Counted from the stretch's first letter, positions 50,715-59,959 are shown. The stretch: 64,000 nucleotides of DNA from JANLTX01 sp049840835 (GCA_049840835.1 JASGJG010000020.1:144824-208823); one strand, 5' to 3'. Notes: generated from the sequence alone by a model not told the origin. Numbers and translations: made by a program.

Positions 50715-51985
50715 TTACAGGGCGCGCCAGCCGATGTCTCGGCGGACATACGCACCGTCGAAGTGAATCTTATCCACGGCGGCATAAGCCCGCTCTTTGG
50801 CCTCGGTCAGGGTTTCGCCAGCCAGCCGTAACCGAGAGTACACGCCCGCCATTGGTGAGAGGTTCCCCACCAGGACCGGGCGTGGTGCCCGCGTGAAAGA
50901 CCACCACGGAATCTAGTTTTGCCGCAGACTCCAGACCGGAGATAGGCATGCCTTTTTCAAACGTGCCTGGGTAGCCACCCGAAGCGATCATGACTGTCAT
51001 AGCAGCACGGGGCGCGAACTTCAGCTCGATATCTTCTAAGCGACCTTCGATACAGGCGAGCATGATGTCTAAGAGGTCGCTCTCCAGCCAGCACCATGGC
51101 GACCTGGCACTCGGGGTCTCCAAAGCGGCAGTTGAACTCGATACACTTGGGGCCGGACTCAGTGAGCATGATGCCCCCATAGAGAATGCCCCGATACGGG
51201 ATTCCCGTGGCCCTTACGGCATCGACGGCGGGCTGAAGAATGGTGCGAGTGATTTCCTCGACCATTTCCGGCGGACAGACAGGTACGGGAGCATAGGCGC
51301 CCATACCGCCCGTGTTGGGACCGGTATCGCCTTCGCCGATACGTTTGTGGTCCTGAATGGCGATCATGGGGCGAACGGTATCCCCATCCACGAACGCCAG
51401 CACGGAGGCTTCGGGGCCGGTGAGGCACTCCTCCACAGTAATCTTCGCGCCGCTCTCACCGAAGACACGCTGCTCCATGATGGAATCCACAGCGCTCTCC
51501 GCCTCGGCATAACTCTGCGCGATAATCACGCCTTTGCCCGCGGCTTCCCCATCTGCTTTGATTACTACCGGGAAAGTAACCGTTTGCAGATACTCACGTG
51601 CTTTAACGGCGCTCTCGAAGACCTCGAACGCAGCCGTGGGAATACCCGCCTGCTGCATGAGGCGCTTGGCGTAGACCTTGGAGCCTTCTAAGAGCGCGGG
51701 CTCTTTGCTGGGGCCGAAGACTTTCAAGCCCCGAGACTCGAACAGGTCCACAATACCGGCAATCAGCGGCGTTTCCGGCCCGATAACCGTGAGGTCGATG
51801 CCCTGATGCTCCACGAAGTCCTTGAGCTTTTCCAGCTCCATGGGACCAATCGGGACATTTTCGGCATGCTGCGCGGTTCCGGCATTCCCCGGTGCGCAGT
51901 AGATTTTGAGTACCTTGGGACTCTGAGCCAATTTCCAGCAGAGTGCGTGCTCGCGGGCACCGCCTCCCACCACCAGGACCTTCAA
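50715..51985 (-). pseudogene. purD: Phosphoribosylamine-glycine ligase PurD, broken by two +1 frameshifts
   Basis: The ATP-grasp enzyme of de novo purine synthesis (PRA + Gly to GAR). It begins with TTG 51985 (MKVLVVGGGAREHALCWKLA) and reads normally to CRFGDPECQVAMVL near 51100. There a single extra G in CTGGCTGG shifts it to ESDLLDIMLACIEGRLEDIE. A second extra G, in GGCTGGCTGG near 50822, shifts it again before ETLTEAKERAYAAVDKIHFD and the true end GWRAL. All parts of the about 422-residue protein are present. Both insertions are in the same sequence context, so a sequencing or assembly error is the simplest reading. The TTGA overlap couples it to dnaB. Confidence 0.85.
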
Positions 51986-53376
51986 AAGTCCGGGCCCTCC
52001 ATACTATGAGCAAGATTTTCGAACCGGGCGAACTTGGGCAGAAAGGCGAGTTTTACGGTTCCCGTCGGTCCATTACGCTGTTTCGCGATAATGACCTCGG
52101 CTTCCTCCCCTTCATACTCCCCATCACCACGCGCGGCATCGGCTTTATCTTCTGCTTCCTGGCTCATGGCTTCTTTACGGGCGTAGTACGCCGGGCGATA
52201 GATGAATCCAACCACATCGGCTTCTGCCTCGATAGAGCCAGAGTCACGCAGGTCACTGAGCATAGGGCGCTTGTCTTCGCGGCGCTCCACGGAGCGGCTT
52301 AGCTGACTCAGAGCAATCACGGGCACTTCCAGCTCACGGGCCAGAGATTTTAAGCCACGTGCAATCTCCGTGATTTCCGAGTTTCTGTTGTCGGCGTTTT
52401 TCGAGGACCCGCGCATGAGCTGTAAGTAGTCCACTATGACCATATCCAGCCCATACTCCGCGCGTAATCGACGGCACTTGGCACGCATCTCCAGCGAGCT
52501 AACGTCCGTGGTGTCATCAATAAACAGCCGGGCGTTCCAGAGGCGGTCTACTGCCTGCGCCAATCGTGACCAGTCTTCTTCAGTCAGAAAGCCTGTACGT
52601 AATCTATGCGCGTCTACTTTAGCCTCGGAACAAATCATTCTCTGTACCAGGGACTCTTTGGACATTTCTAGCGAGAAGACAGCGACCGACTTCTCTGCTC
52701 TTAATGACGCATTTTGACCAATATTGAGCGTGAGGGCCGTTTTGCCCATACTAGGTCTGGCGGCAATGATAATTAAATCACCTGGTTGAAAGCCGCTGGT
52801 AATATAATTCAGGTCGGTGTAGCCGGTGTCAATGCCAGTAGTGACGCCGCGCTCATGGTAGAGAGTGTCGATGCGGTCGAAGACTTCGGTGAGGAGCGGC
52901 TTGAGGGGAGTGAAACCCTGGGTGCGACGGCGGCGGGCGACATTGAAGATCATGCGCTCCGACATGTCGGTGAGGTTATCGACCTCTTCGGATTGACCGT
53001 AGGCCATGCCCGCTATCTCACCTGCGGCCTCAATTAAGCGGCGTAGCACGGCTTTGTCAGCCACTATTTTGGCATAGTAGGAGATATTGGCGGCGGTGGG
53101 GACGAACTCACCAAGCTGGATCAAGTAGCTGAGGCCACCTACAGCATCAATGATTCCCCGACGCTGTAGCTCATCTCTGAGGGTAACGATGTCTACGGGC
53201 TCATCGCGCTCTGCCAGGGCGACCATGGCTTCATAGATGCGCCCGTGAGCATCACGGTAGAAGTCCTCACGCTGCAAGGCTTCGGTAGCCTTCTCAATGG
53301 CGCCGCGATCTCCGAGGAACATGGCGCCCAGGACCGACATCTCGGCTTCGATATCTTGCGGGGGAAGGCGTTGCAT
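51982..53376 (-). CDS. dnaB: Replicative DNA helicase DnaB
   Basis: A 464-residue helicase that unwinds DNA at the replication fork. The N-terminal domain starts MQRLPPQDIEAEMSVLGAMF, typical of DnaB. The RecA-like core has IIAARPSMGKTALTLNI (Walker A), SLEMSKESLVQRM, VIVDYLQLMRG (Walker B) and ALSQLSRSVERREDKRPMLSDLRDSGSIEADADVV-like motifs (here EAEADVVGF). It lies after rplI, a common arrangement. No intein is present. It overlaps purD by 4 nt. The stem of a terminator for rplI sits just upstream of its start. Confidence 0.96.
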   Translation of the reverse strand: MQRLPPQDIEAEMSVLGAMFLGDRGAIEKATEALQREDFYRDAHGRIYEAMVALAERDEPVDIVTLRDELQRRGIIDAVGGLSYLIQLGEFVPTAANISYYAKIVADKAVLRRLIEAAGEIAGMAYGQSEEVDNLTDMSERMIFNVARRRRTQGFTPLKPLLTEVFDRIDTLYHERGVTTGIDTGYTDLNYITSGFQPGDLIIIAARPSMGKTALTLNIGQNASLRAEKSVAVFSLEMSKESLVQRMICSEAKVDAHRLRTGFLTEEDWSRLAQAVDRLWNARLFIDDTTDVSSLEMRAKCRRLRAEYGLDMVIVDYLQLMRGSSKNADNRNSEITEIARGLKSLARELEVPVIALSQLSRSVERREDKRPMLSDLRDSGSIEAEADVVGFIYRPAYYARKEAMSQEAEDKADAARGDGEYEGEEAEVIIAKQRNGPTGTVKLAFLPKFARFENLAHSMEGPDF

Positions 53377-53380
53377 GGCT

Positions 53381-53414
53381 TAAAAAACAAAAGGGCGCGG
53401 CGGGTGCCGCGCCC
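53381..53414 (-). terminator. Intrinsic terminator between rplI and dnaB
   Basis: On the minus strand GGGCGCGGC, loop ACCC and GCCGCGCCC are followed by TTTTGTTTTTT, ending 4 nt before the dnaB ATG. It should end most rplI/mla transcription while leaving some read-through into dnaB-purD. Confidence 0.85.
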
Positions 53415-53433
53415 TGTAATAATTATCGGCGCT

Positions 53434-53883
53434 CTACGAGGTCTTCTGCACCGACACCGTGACTTCCACGGTGATATCTCGGTGGAGCTTGATCGGCACA
53501 TGGAACGTACCAACAGCCTTGATGGGGTCCAGAAGCTGAACCTTGCGCTTATCGACAGTGATACCCGTGCTCGACTTTACCGCATCCGCGATATCGGCAG
53601 AAGTGATGGAACCGTAGAGGCGCTCACCCTCACCCGCCTTGGCGTTGATGGTGACAGTCTTGCCTTCCAGCGCGGTCTGCGCCTTCTCGGCATCGGCCAG
53701 GAGTTGAGCGCTCTTCTTCTCTTCGGAAGCCTTGTGGTGCTCGTGCTGCTTCAGCGCACCACCAGCGGCATCGCGGGCCAGGCCGCGTGGCATCAGGTAG
53801 TTGCGGGCGAACCCGTCGTTGACAGTGACGATCTCGCCGTCTTTGCCGACTTTGGCGACATCTTTGGTCAGAATGACTTTCAT
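53434..53883 (-). CDS. rplI: 50S ribosomal protein L9
   Basis: A 149-residue ribosomal protein. MKVILTKDVAKVGKDGEIVTVNDGFARNYLMPRGLA is the diagnostic N-terminal domain, then a long central helix rich in Lys/Glu/Ala and a C-terminal domain (GSITSADIADAV, VDKRKVQLLDPIKAVGTF). It binds 23S rRNA at the base of the L1 stalk. It lies directly downstream of the MCE gene (10-nt gap) rather than after rpsF/rpsR as is usual. Confidence 0.97.
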   Translation of the reverse strand: MKVILTKDVAKVGKDGEIVTVNDGFARNYLMPRGLARDAAGGALKQHEHHKASEEKKSAQLLADAEKAQTALEGKTVTINAKAGEGERLYGSITSADIADAVKSSTGITVDKRKVQLLDPIKAVGTFHVPIKLHRDITVEVTVSVQKTS

Positions 53884-53893
53884 TTTGTTTCCG

Positions 53894-55456
53894 TTACCTT
53901 CGCATCTGGTAGCCAACGGTCACACGGTTCCCGTGCCCCACCGAGTCCAGCCCCAGCAGGAATGCCGAATCGCTATTCAGATATTTCTTGGCGCGCAGGT
54001 TAACCGTAAAACGGTTCGGATCGAAGACATCAAGCCTCCAGTCTATACCTTGCGCACGCGCATCTGCGCCCACCCCGAGTTTTCCGGCAAATAAGCCGTA
54101 CCGCAGGGCGGAGCCAACCGGCAGGCGCGCGAAACTGCCTAACTGGAAGTTGAGCTTGTTTCCCTCGGTCGCCCCAGCAATCCCGACTCTATAAAAGCCG
54201 TGATCGCCCGACAACAGCGAATAGTTCGCGTCGAGCCGGTACCGTTCGGACGTTGTATCGTAATTTGAGTCCAGAATCAAGCCGGGCTCTACCAGACTGG
54301 TGAACGCAGAGGGTTGTGGCGGAGTCTTCGGGCGCGGTGGCCCCGTGCGTGGCTCCCCTGGCAGACGTATCTTCTCGATACGCGCCATAAGCCGCTGAAT
54401 CGAGGCGCTGGCCTCTTTTACATTTCCCAGAGTCGCCTTCGCATCAGTGGTTATCTGCTCATCGCCAGAAAGCTTTCGGATGTTCTCCGCCGTGGCATCC
54501 AGCTTTTTCATGGTCTCATTGGCGGTCTCGGTCAGCTTATTTATGTTCTCTGTGGTCTTGACAAAGTTCTTCCGGAGGTCCTGGTCTCCCACGAGCTGGC
54601 TGGCCTGATCGGTGAGCGCTGCCAATCCTGCCATGGCATCGTTCGTGGTCTTGAGCATCTCTTTAATGCCCTCGCGGTTCTCCTGAAGAGTCCCACGCAC
54701 CGTCGCGATGGTCCGCTCGGTCTCCTGTGCCACGCCCGCACCCGAGTCGGTCAGGCGGTCCACGTTCTTCATGGCGTGCTTGGCGCTGCCGGTCAGGTCT
54801 TCGACATCGCCGCCCACTCTAGTAATAAGAGCGTTCGCCTGAGCGAGAGCGTGGTTCGTCTGGGCCAGGGTTTCGGGGAGCTGCGAGCTGGCGGCGCTCA
54901 GATTTCTCATGGTCCGCTTCAGATTCGGGTCGGTCAGTAGACCGTTCAACGCCGCCGTGGACTGGCGCACCGAAGCTATCGTCGCCTTGAGGTCTTCCTG
55001 AACTTTCTCATCGCCAATGATCTTGTTCGCGTCCGCCGCCAGTGAGTCCAGCCCGGCAGCCTCGCTGCCGACCACTTTGTCTCCCTCTTTCAAGGTTGTC
55101 GCTCCGGAGGAACCCGGCGCAATAGAAATAAAAGCGATGCCTCCTAAGAGAGGCGGATTCACCTGAATCTTGGAGTCAGCAGGAATGGGATACTTGGTGT
55201 CTACCAATAGCTCCACTTCGGCGGCACGCCCATCCGGACTCAAACCGACCTTGCCTACGCGCCCTACCCGGAACCCGGCGATGCGGACCTCTTCCGCCCC
55301 TTTGAGGCCACGAGCATCTGGCAGGCGCACCACAAAACTGGTTTCTTTTCCTGCCATGAGGGTGCCCCGGAACCACATCACGGCTCCGGTGACCGCCGCT
55401 ATAGCGACCACGCCCATGATTCCGGTGGTGACATACTCTTTCGCGTAACTAGGCAT
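53894..55456 (-). CDS. MCE-domain protein (MlaD-like) with long helical and C-terminal beta regions
   Basis: A 520-residue protein with one N-terminal membrane helix (about 8-30), an MCE domain (about 38-120: FVVRLPDARGLKGAEEVRIAGFRVGRVGKV, then IPADSKIQVN and GGIAFISIAPG) and about 230 residues of long amphipathic helix (repeated TNANKLT-like and NAEETM-like blocks). The last 145 residues are beta-rich, alternating polar and hydrophobic (SNYDTTSERYRLDANYSLLS, FRVGIAGATEGNKLNFQLGS-like), ending GNRVTVGYQMRR. MCE proteins bridge the periplasm to carry lipids. The C-terminal part could be an outer-membrane or surface beta domain. It is coupled to the ATPase gene by TAATG. Confidence 0.88.
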   Translation of the reverse strand: MPSYAKEYVTTGIMGVVAIAAVTGAVMWFRGTLMAGKETSFVVRLPDARGLKGAEEVRIAGFRVGRVGKVGLSPDGRAAEVELLVDTKYPIPADSKIQVNPPLLGGIAFISIAPGSSGATTLKEGDKVVGSEAAGLDSLAADANKIIGDEKVQEDLKATIASVRQSTAALNGLLTDPNLKRTMRNLSAASSQLPETLAQTNHALAQANALITRVGGDVEDLTGSAKHAMKNVDRLTDSGAGVAQETERTIATVRGTLQENREGIKEMLKTTNDAMAGLAALTDQASQLVGDQDLRKNFVKTTENINKLTETANETMKKLDATAENIRKLSGDEQITTDAKATLGNVKEASASIQRLMARIEKIRLPGEPRTGPPRPKTPPQPSAFTSLVEPGLILDSNYDTTSERYRLDANYSLLSGDHGFYRVGIAGATEGNKLNFQLGSFARLPVGSALRYGLFAGKLGVGADARAQGIDWRLDVFDPNRFTVNLRAKKYLNSDSAFLLGLDSVGHGNRVTVGYQMRR

Positions 55457-56289
55457 TACTTCTTTTTCTTCAGGATCGGACCATCGGTAGAGCCTTGTAC
55501 GAACTGTTGTATCACCGGGTCAGAACTGTCCTTAAACTCTGCGGGGGTGCCCCAAAAGTGGCGTTCCCCTTCATAGATCATGAGAACCCGGTGCGCGATT
55601 CGCAGGATACTACTCATATCGTGCGAGACTACCACGCTGGTAGCGCCGCTTCGCTCTCCGGTTTCTACAATTAAGTCATCGATAGCCGCTGCCGTGACCG
55701 GGTCCAGACCACTGGTCGGCTCATCATAAAGTATGATTTCCGGCTGGGTCGCCAGCGCACGAGCCAACCCCACACGCCGCCGCATACCGCCCGAAAGCTC
55801 CGAGGGCATTCGCTTCTCTATGCCCGGCAGCCCGACATCACGCAGAAGCTCAGCGACGGTTCGTGCCACCGTGAATGGCTTCATGTCACGGTTCTCTTTC
55901 CGGAGCGGACCGCGCAGCAGCCCAAACGCGACATTATCATAGACATTCATGGAGTCAAATAGTGCCGCATATTGAAAAACAATCCCCATCTTGGCGCGGA
56001 TTTTATCCAGCTCGCGCTCATTGAGTTTGGTAATCTCCGTACCGTCGATGAGAATCTGCCCTGAGGTAGCGCGACTCAGTCCGGAGATTAGCTTGAGCAG
56101 AGTGGATTTTCCCGATCCGGAGAGGCCACACACACACAGAACCTCACCCGGCTCCACCTGCGCCGTGATGCCCTTCAAGATCTCGCGCTCCTCGACCGCG
56201 AAACGAACGTCACGCAGGTCGATACGCGGTCCTTTCGCCGTTTCCACCTGCGGCTGAGGGGCTATAGTTGTATCGGGCGCAGCATCCAT
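55456..56289 (-). CDS. Lipid-transport ABC ATPase (MlaF-like)
   Basis: A 277-residue ABC ATPase with Walker A GLSGSGKST, Q-loop region IVFQYAALFDSMNVYDNVAFGLL, signature LSGGMRRRVGLARAL, Walker B IILYDEPTSGLDPVT and the switch His in SHDMSS. The VFQYAALFDSMNV stretch is typical of MlaF/Ttg2A. It energises the permease and MCE protein encoded on either side in the order E-F-D. It overlaps the permease gene by 28 nt and shares one base with the MCE gene start. Confidence 0.93.
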   Translation of the reverse strand: MDAAPDTTIAPQPQVETAKGPRIDLRDVRFAVEEREILKGITAQVEPGEVLCVCGLSGSGKSTLLKLISGLSRATSGQILIDGTEITKLNERELDKIRAKMGIVFQYAALFDSMNVYDNVAFGLLRGPLRKENRDMKPFTVARTVAELLRDVGLPGIEKRMPSELSGGMRRRVGLARALATQPEIILYDEPTSGLDPVTAAAIDDLIVETGERSGATSVVVSHDMSSILRIAHRVLMIYEGERHFWGTPAEFKDSSDPVIQQFVQGSTDGPILKKKK

Positions 56290-57119
56290 GTGAGAATCAA
56301 GTCCGCGAAATAGACGAGTACGATAGCAAGAACCACGGAGCGGTTTGTGGCCTGCCCGACTCCCGCCGCACCACCCTGGCTCTGAAGCCCTTCACGACAG
56401 GCAACGACAGCCATTATCAACCCGAAGATAAAGGCCTTGAACAGCCCCTCAAAAATATCTCTGCCGCTCGGCTCCATGAGCAGGCGAAACGAGTCGGTGA
56501 AAGCGCGCACGCCAACCCCTTTACTACTCGCTACGATTCCACCACCGACCACGCCTGCCACATCGGCAAAGAGTGTGAGCAGCGGCATCATGAGGAGCGA
56601 GGCCAGTAGCCGGGGCACCACCAGATAGTCTATCGGTGAGACGGCCAGTGAGCGCAGGGCATCTAGCTGCTCCGTGGCCTTCATGCTGGCAAGCTCTGCT
56701 GTAATGGCCGATCCCGCGCGCGCCGTGACTGTGATAGCGGTAATCAGCGGCCCGGTTTCCCGCACTACCGAGAGTGCGATAACGCCACCGACCAGCCCAC
56801 CTGCTCCGTAGTCTGTGAGTGTGTTTACGGTGTAGAGCGCCAGCACCCCACCCGAGGAAATAGCCGTGAGCAAGACGATAGGAAGAGACTGCACTCCAAT
56901 GAAGCTGGTCTGGCCCACCAGATCGCCCGCGTGGATACCGCTTCGGAGGGCACCAATGGTCTGCCCCAGCAGTTTCAGCACCTCGCCGAAGTAGGCAAGC
57001 GAGCCGAGAACCACATTTTTTGCCAGGCGACCGGAAAACTCCCCGACCTCCTCCAGCGCCTCTACCGCCTCCTCCACTACTTTAGGGGGCGTTCCAGGCG
57101 GCTCCTCACGCGTCGCCAT
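56262..57119 (-). CDS. Lipid-transport ABC permease (MlaE-like)
   Basis: A 285-residue permease, first gene of the mla-like operon. A charged N-terminus (about 1-30) precedes the MlaE fold: FIGVQSLPIVLLTAISSGGVLAL, VVRETGPLITAITVTARAGSAITAELASMKATEQLDAL (the EQ-loop-like signature), LLMMPLLTLFADVAGVVGG and LVYFADLILTWML. It moves phospholipid between inner membrane and MCE protein. It is divergent from a DinB-type gene. Confidence 0.93.
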   Translation of the reverse strand: MATREEPPGTPPKVVEEAVEALEEVGEFSGRLAKNVVLGSLAYFGEVLKLLGQTIGALRSGIHAGDLVGQTSFIGVQSLPIVLLTAISSGGVLALYTVNTLTDYGAGGLVGGVIALSVVRETGPLITAITVTARAGSAITAELASMKATEQLDALRSLAVSPIDYLVVPRLLASLLMMPLLTLFADVAGVVGGGIVASSKGVGVRAFTDSFRLLMEPSGRDIFEGLFKAFIFGLIMAVVACREGLQSQGGAAGVGQATNRSVVLAIVLVYFADLILTWMLRPIQL

Positions 57120-57156
57120 ACGCCTTGGAGTTTACCGCACTGCTTACCGACACAGG

Positions 57157-57162
57157 TAAAAT
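57157..57162 (+). promoter_or_regulatory. Candidate -10 (TAAAAT)
   Basis: TAAAAT lies 6 nt before ATG 57169, supporting that start over the ATG at 57163. Confidence 0.5.
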
Positions 57163-57168
57163 ATGTGT

Positions 57169-57654
57169 ATGAGTCATGATTTTTCCATCTCCTGGGAAAT
57201 AAGCAGGGGTCGTTTCGATAAAGAGGTAGAGGGTCTGAGCCACGAGCAGTTACGCTACCGCCTCTATCCCAACGCACTTTCTATTGGTGAGATGGCAGTT
57301 CACGTGGCCGGTGTAGAAATCTGGTTCATAAACCAGATTCAGGGGCAGCCGGTTCCCACGGAGTTGGAGCGAATTGCAAAGACCGCTACAGATGGGGTAG
57401 TCAATGACAAGCCCTTTCCCTTCACGCTCTCCGAGTTGACTCCCAAGTTTGTTTTGGACACGCTGCAAACTGCCGCCACATTAGTGAAAGAAGTCATCTA
57501 CTCTCCTACAGAGGAGCAGCTTGACAGGCAGATTCAGAGTGCTCTCGGTCCGATTATCGACGGGCGCGGCGCACTCGCCCGCCTGACATTCCATTCGGCT
57601 TACCATCAGGGCCAAGCTTATCAAATAAAAGGAGCCCCTGGTTTTCCAGGTTAA
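57169..57654 (+). CDS. DinB/YfiT-family putative metalloprotein
   Basis: A 161-residue four-helix protein of the DinB superfamily. The metal-binding histidines are those of AVHVAGVE on helix 2 and FHSAYHQGQAYQIKG on the last helix (HxxxH). Such proteins act as thiol-S-transferases or metal-dependent hydrolases using bacillithiol, mycothiol or similar; the specific reaction cannot be told. The mRNA appears leaderless. Its stop overlaps the SARP gene stop by 4 nt (convergent). Confidence 0.85.
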   Translation: MSHDFSISWEISRGRFDKEVEGLSHEQLRYRLYPNALSIGEMAVHVAGVEIWFINQIQGQPVPTELERIAKTATDGVVNDKPFPFTLSELTPKFVLDTLQTAATLVKEVIYSPTEEQLDRQIQSALGPIIDGRGALARLTFHSAYHQGQAYQIKGAPGFPG

Positions 57655-59921
57655 GCAACCTCTTCTGCCGCACGAACTCGGGCCAGTCCTTCGGTATCTC
57701 CACTACTTTCGAAGGCGGCCCGAGCTTCAGTACGAAGCAGTGCTGCTTCCTCTGAGTTAGTAATCATTCGGCTCAGCGCCAGGGCGTAGTTACCGCGCTC
57801 GCGAGTGTAGCCAACCTCGCGGCAGATTTCCAGCGCCTCACGCCAGAGAGTTTCTGCCAGGACTGGCTGCCCAGCGCCTCGCTCCACATAGGCCAGCTTG
57901 CCCAGCGCTACTGCCAGCCCGACCAGGTCTTGATTGGCCCGCTCCAGCGCTACTGCTTCCTGCAGAAAGCCTCGTGCTGCTTCTAGATTACCCAGATCAT
58001 GCTCCAGCACTCCCAGCCGGATCAGCGTGGGTGAACGGGAGCCGATACCCAGTTCAAGGGAGCGTACTAGATACTCCCGTGCGCCAGGCATATCTCCCCG
58101 GTTTCTGGCATTGAGTCCCAGATTCCCCAATACACGCCGCTCCAGAGAGCGGTCCCCCAGCATCCGTGAAAGTTTCAAGCTCTCCTGCAGAAGTCGCTCA
58201 GCAGTTTCTGTATCATCGCGCGCCTGTTCCAGTAATGCCCAGAAGTAGAGCAACGCAGGACGGAGAGGATGCTCTTGTGAGAGTTCAGGCTCCAGCGCTA
58301 GGTAGCAGGCAATGCCCTCCTCGGTTCGGCCCTGTACTACATAGGCATCCCCTAGAGCGACGGCTATTTCTGCGGCAGCTTCGGGCGCGGCATAGTGTAT
58401 TGCTGCCCGCAGGTTATCCCGGTAGGCCTCTACGCGTTTGAGCCACTTGACTTCGGTTTCGTGCTCTCGGTCCCAATAGGCAATCTTGCGCGCTATCTGT
58501 ACCAGTCGCTCTCTATCTTCCGGGTGCTGATGGGGAGCCAGATACTCTCGCATAGTCTCTAGCAAGCTATAGCGCCCCATGCTACCCCGCAGCCAGGACG
58601 TATCAATCAGGTGGGTCAGGGCTTCGATTACGACAAGCTCATCAGTATCTGTGGGAAAGGCAACTGCCTGCGCCAATGAGATTGGCCAGCTTCCGACCAG
58701 TACGGAGAGCGCGGCCAGTGTGCGTTGCTCTTGCTTAGAAAGTGTCTCCCAGGAGCTATCCAGCGTAGCTTGCAGCGTTCGATGCCGGGCGTCTCTATGC
58801 TGTGTCGAGCGCAACAAGCGGAATCTGTCTGTAAGACGGCTCTCCATTTCCTCTAAAGACATGGCACGCAGGTGCGCCGCCGCCAATTCCATAGCTAGCG
58901 GCAACCGATCCAGCGACTCCGTCAGTCGCTGCAGAGTGTCTATTGGTAGTGTTACCCCCGGCAGTGCACGTCCGGCGCACTGAATAAAGAACGCCAGCGC
59001 CTCAGAGCCTGGCAGGGGTTGAAGTCGAAACAGAGTCTCACCGGGCAACTGCAGCGGCTCCCGGCTGGTGATTAGCGCTTTCATCTCCGGGCAACGCCCC
59101 AGTAGAGTCTGTAGCACTCGGCCTAGCGGCTCCAATACATGCTCAGCATTATCTAAAAGCAATAGAGCAAACTGATAGCGAAGCGCCTCACAGACAGCGA
59201 TTTCGGTCTGTACGGGCAGCGCAAGGCTCTCAGCAAGCGTACTCCAGAGAGCGGCAGTCTCCGCACCTGTTGGCAATGCCGTAAGGTCGATAAATATAGC
59301 TTCGGGGAACGCTGTGGCCACTGCTACGGCAAGGCGGGTCTTTCCCAGGCCGCCCATGCCCAGCACACTCACTAACCGAACCCCGCCGCGCCGCAATAGT
59401 TCTTCTAGTGCTCGTCGCTCTGCCTCACGACCTAAGAACGGAGTAAGAAAGCCGGGCAGGCGTGCAGGTGGCTCCAATAGCCGCGCCAGTGCCTTCGCTT
59501 GCTTTTCTCGCTCAGCCAGCACCCAATCGTCTACATAGCCTTCTAAAAACTGGCCCGTGTAGAGCGCTCGCGCTGCCGTGCCATCGTTGCCCAGTACCGC
59601 TTCATAAAACGCGACGACATCGCAGAAGGCGTCTGCCAGATTCAGCCGCAGCGCTTTGTTACCATCGGTGGTCAGGCGAAAGGCATCAGTGCCCAGAGTG
59701 CGGCGCAAAATCGCCAGTGCCTGCCGGAGATTGACAGCAGCCTGAGTAGGCTCCTGCTCCGGCCACAGGGTTTCGGCAAGGAACTTCCGATCTACGCTCC
59801 GCCCGGCATATAGCGCCAGAAGCGCCAACAGACTCAGGGCTTTGCGGGTTCGGGGGAGCGGAAGCGGGTGTCCACCACGCTCCAAAAGCGGTGCGCCAAG
59901 AAAGCGAAGTACCAGCGGCAC
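57651..59921 (-). CDS. SARP/AfsR-like regulator with NB-ARC and TPR regions
   Basis: A 756-residue transcription regulator. The N-terminal winged helix (about 1-95: LRFLGAPLLERGGHPLPLPRTRKALSLLALLAL, LAETLWPEQEPTQAAVNLRQALAILRRTLG) is of SARP/OmpR type. Only a short BTAD-like piece follows (about 100-150). The NB-ARC domain has VLGMGGLGKTRLAVAVAT, LLLLDNAEHVLEPL and ALITSREPLQLPGE. The C-terminal 350 residues are helical repeats of TPR type. STAND-SARPs respond to a ligand through the NTPase switch. It starts with GTG and has TAGAAT about 16 nt upstream. Its likely target is the divergent operon beyond the heptamer repeats. Confidence 0.88.
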   Translation of the reverse strand: MPLVLRFLGAPLLERGGHPLPLPRTRKALSLLALLALYAGRSVDRKFLAETLWPEQEPTQAAVNLRQALAILRRTLGTDAFRLTTDGNKALRLNLADAFCDVVAFYEAVLGNDGTAARALYTGQFLEGYVDDWVLAEREKQAKALARLLEPPARLPGFLTPFLGREAERRALEELLRRGGVRLVSVLGMGGLGKTRLAVAVATAFPEAIFIDLTALPTGAETAALWSTLAESLALPVQTEIAVCEALRYQFALLLLDNAEHVLEPLGRVLQTLLGRCPEMKALITSREPLQLPGETLFRLQPLPGSEALAFFIQCAGRALPGVTLPIDTLQRLTESLDRLPLAMELAAAHLRAMSLEEMESRLTDRFRLLRSTQHRDARHRTLQATLDSSWETLSKQEQRTLAALSVLVGSWPISLAQAVAFPTDTDELVVIEALTHLIDTSWLRGSMGRYSLLETMREYLAPHQHPEDRERLVQIARKIAYWDREHETEVKWLKRVEAYRDNLRAAIHYAAPEAAAEIAVALGDAYVVQGRTEEGIACYLALEPELSQEHPLRPALLYFWALLEQARDDTETAERLLQESLKLSRMLGDRSLERRVLGNLGLNARNRGDMPGAREYLVRSLELGIGSRSPTLIRLGVLEHDLGNLEAARGFLQEAVALERANQDLVGLAVALGKLAYVERGAGQPVLAETLWREALEICREVGYTRERGNYALALSRMITNSEEAALLRTEARAAFESSGDTEGLARVRAAEEVA

Positions 59922-59959
59922 ACCGCAATATTCCGAGATTCTAGCGAAAAAACCTGCCC

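Noticed and set aside
50715..51985. Programmed frameshifting in purD
   Set aside because: Two shifts in series without slippery heptamers or stimulatory structures; sequence error is simpler.
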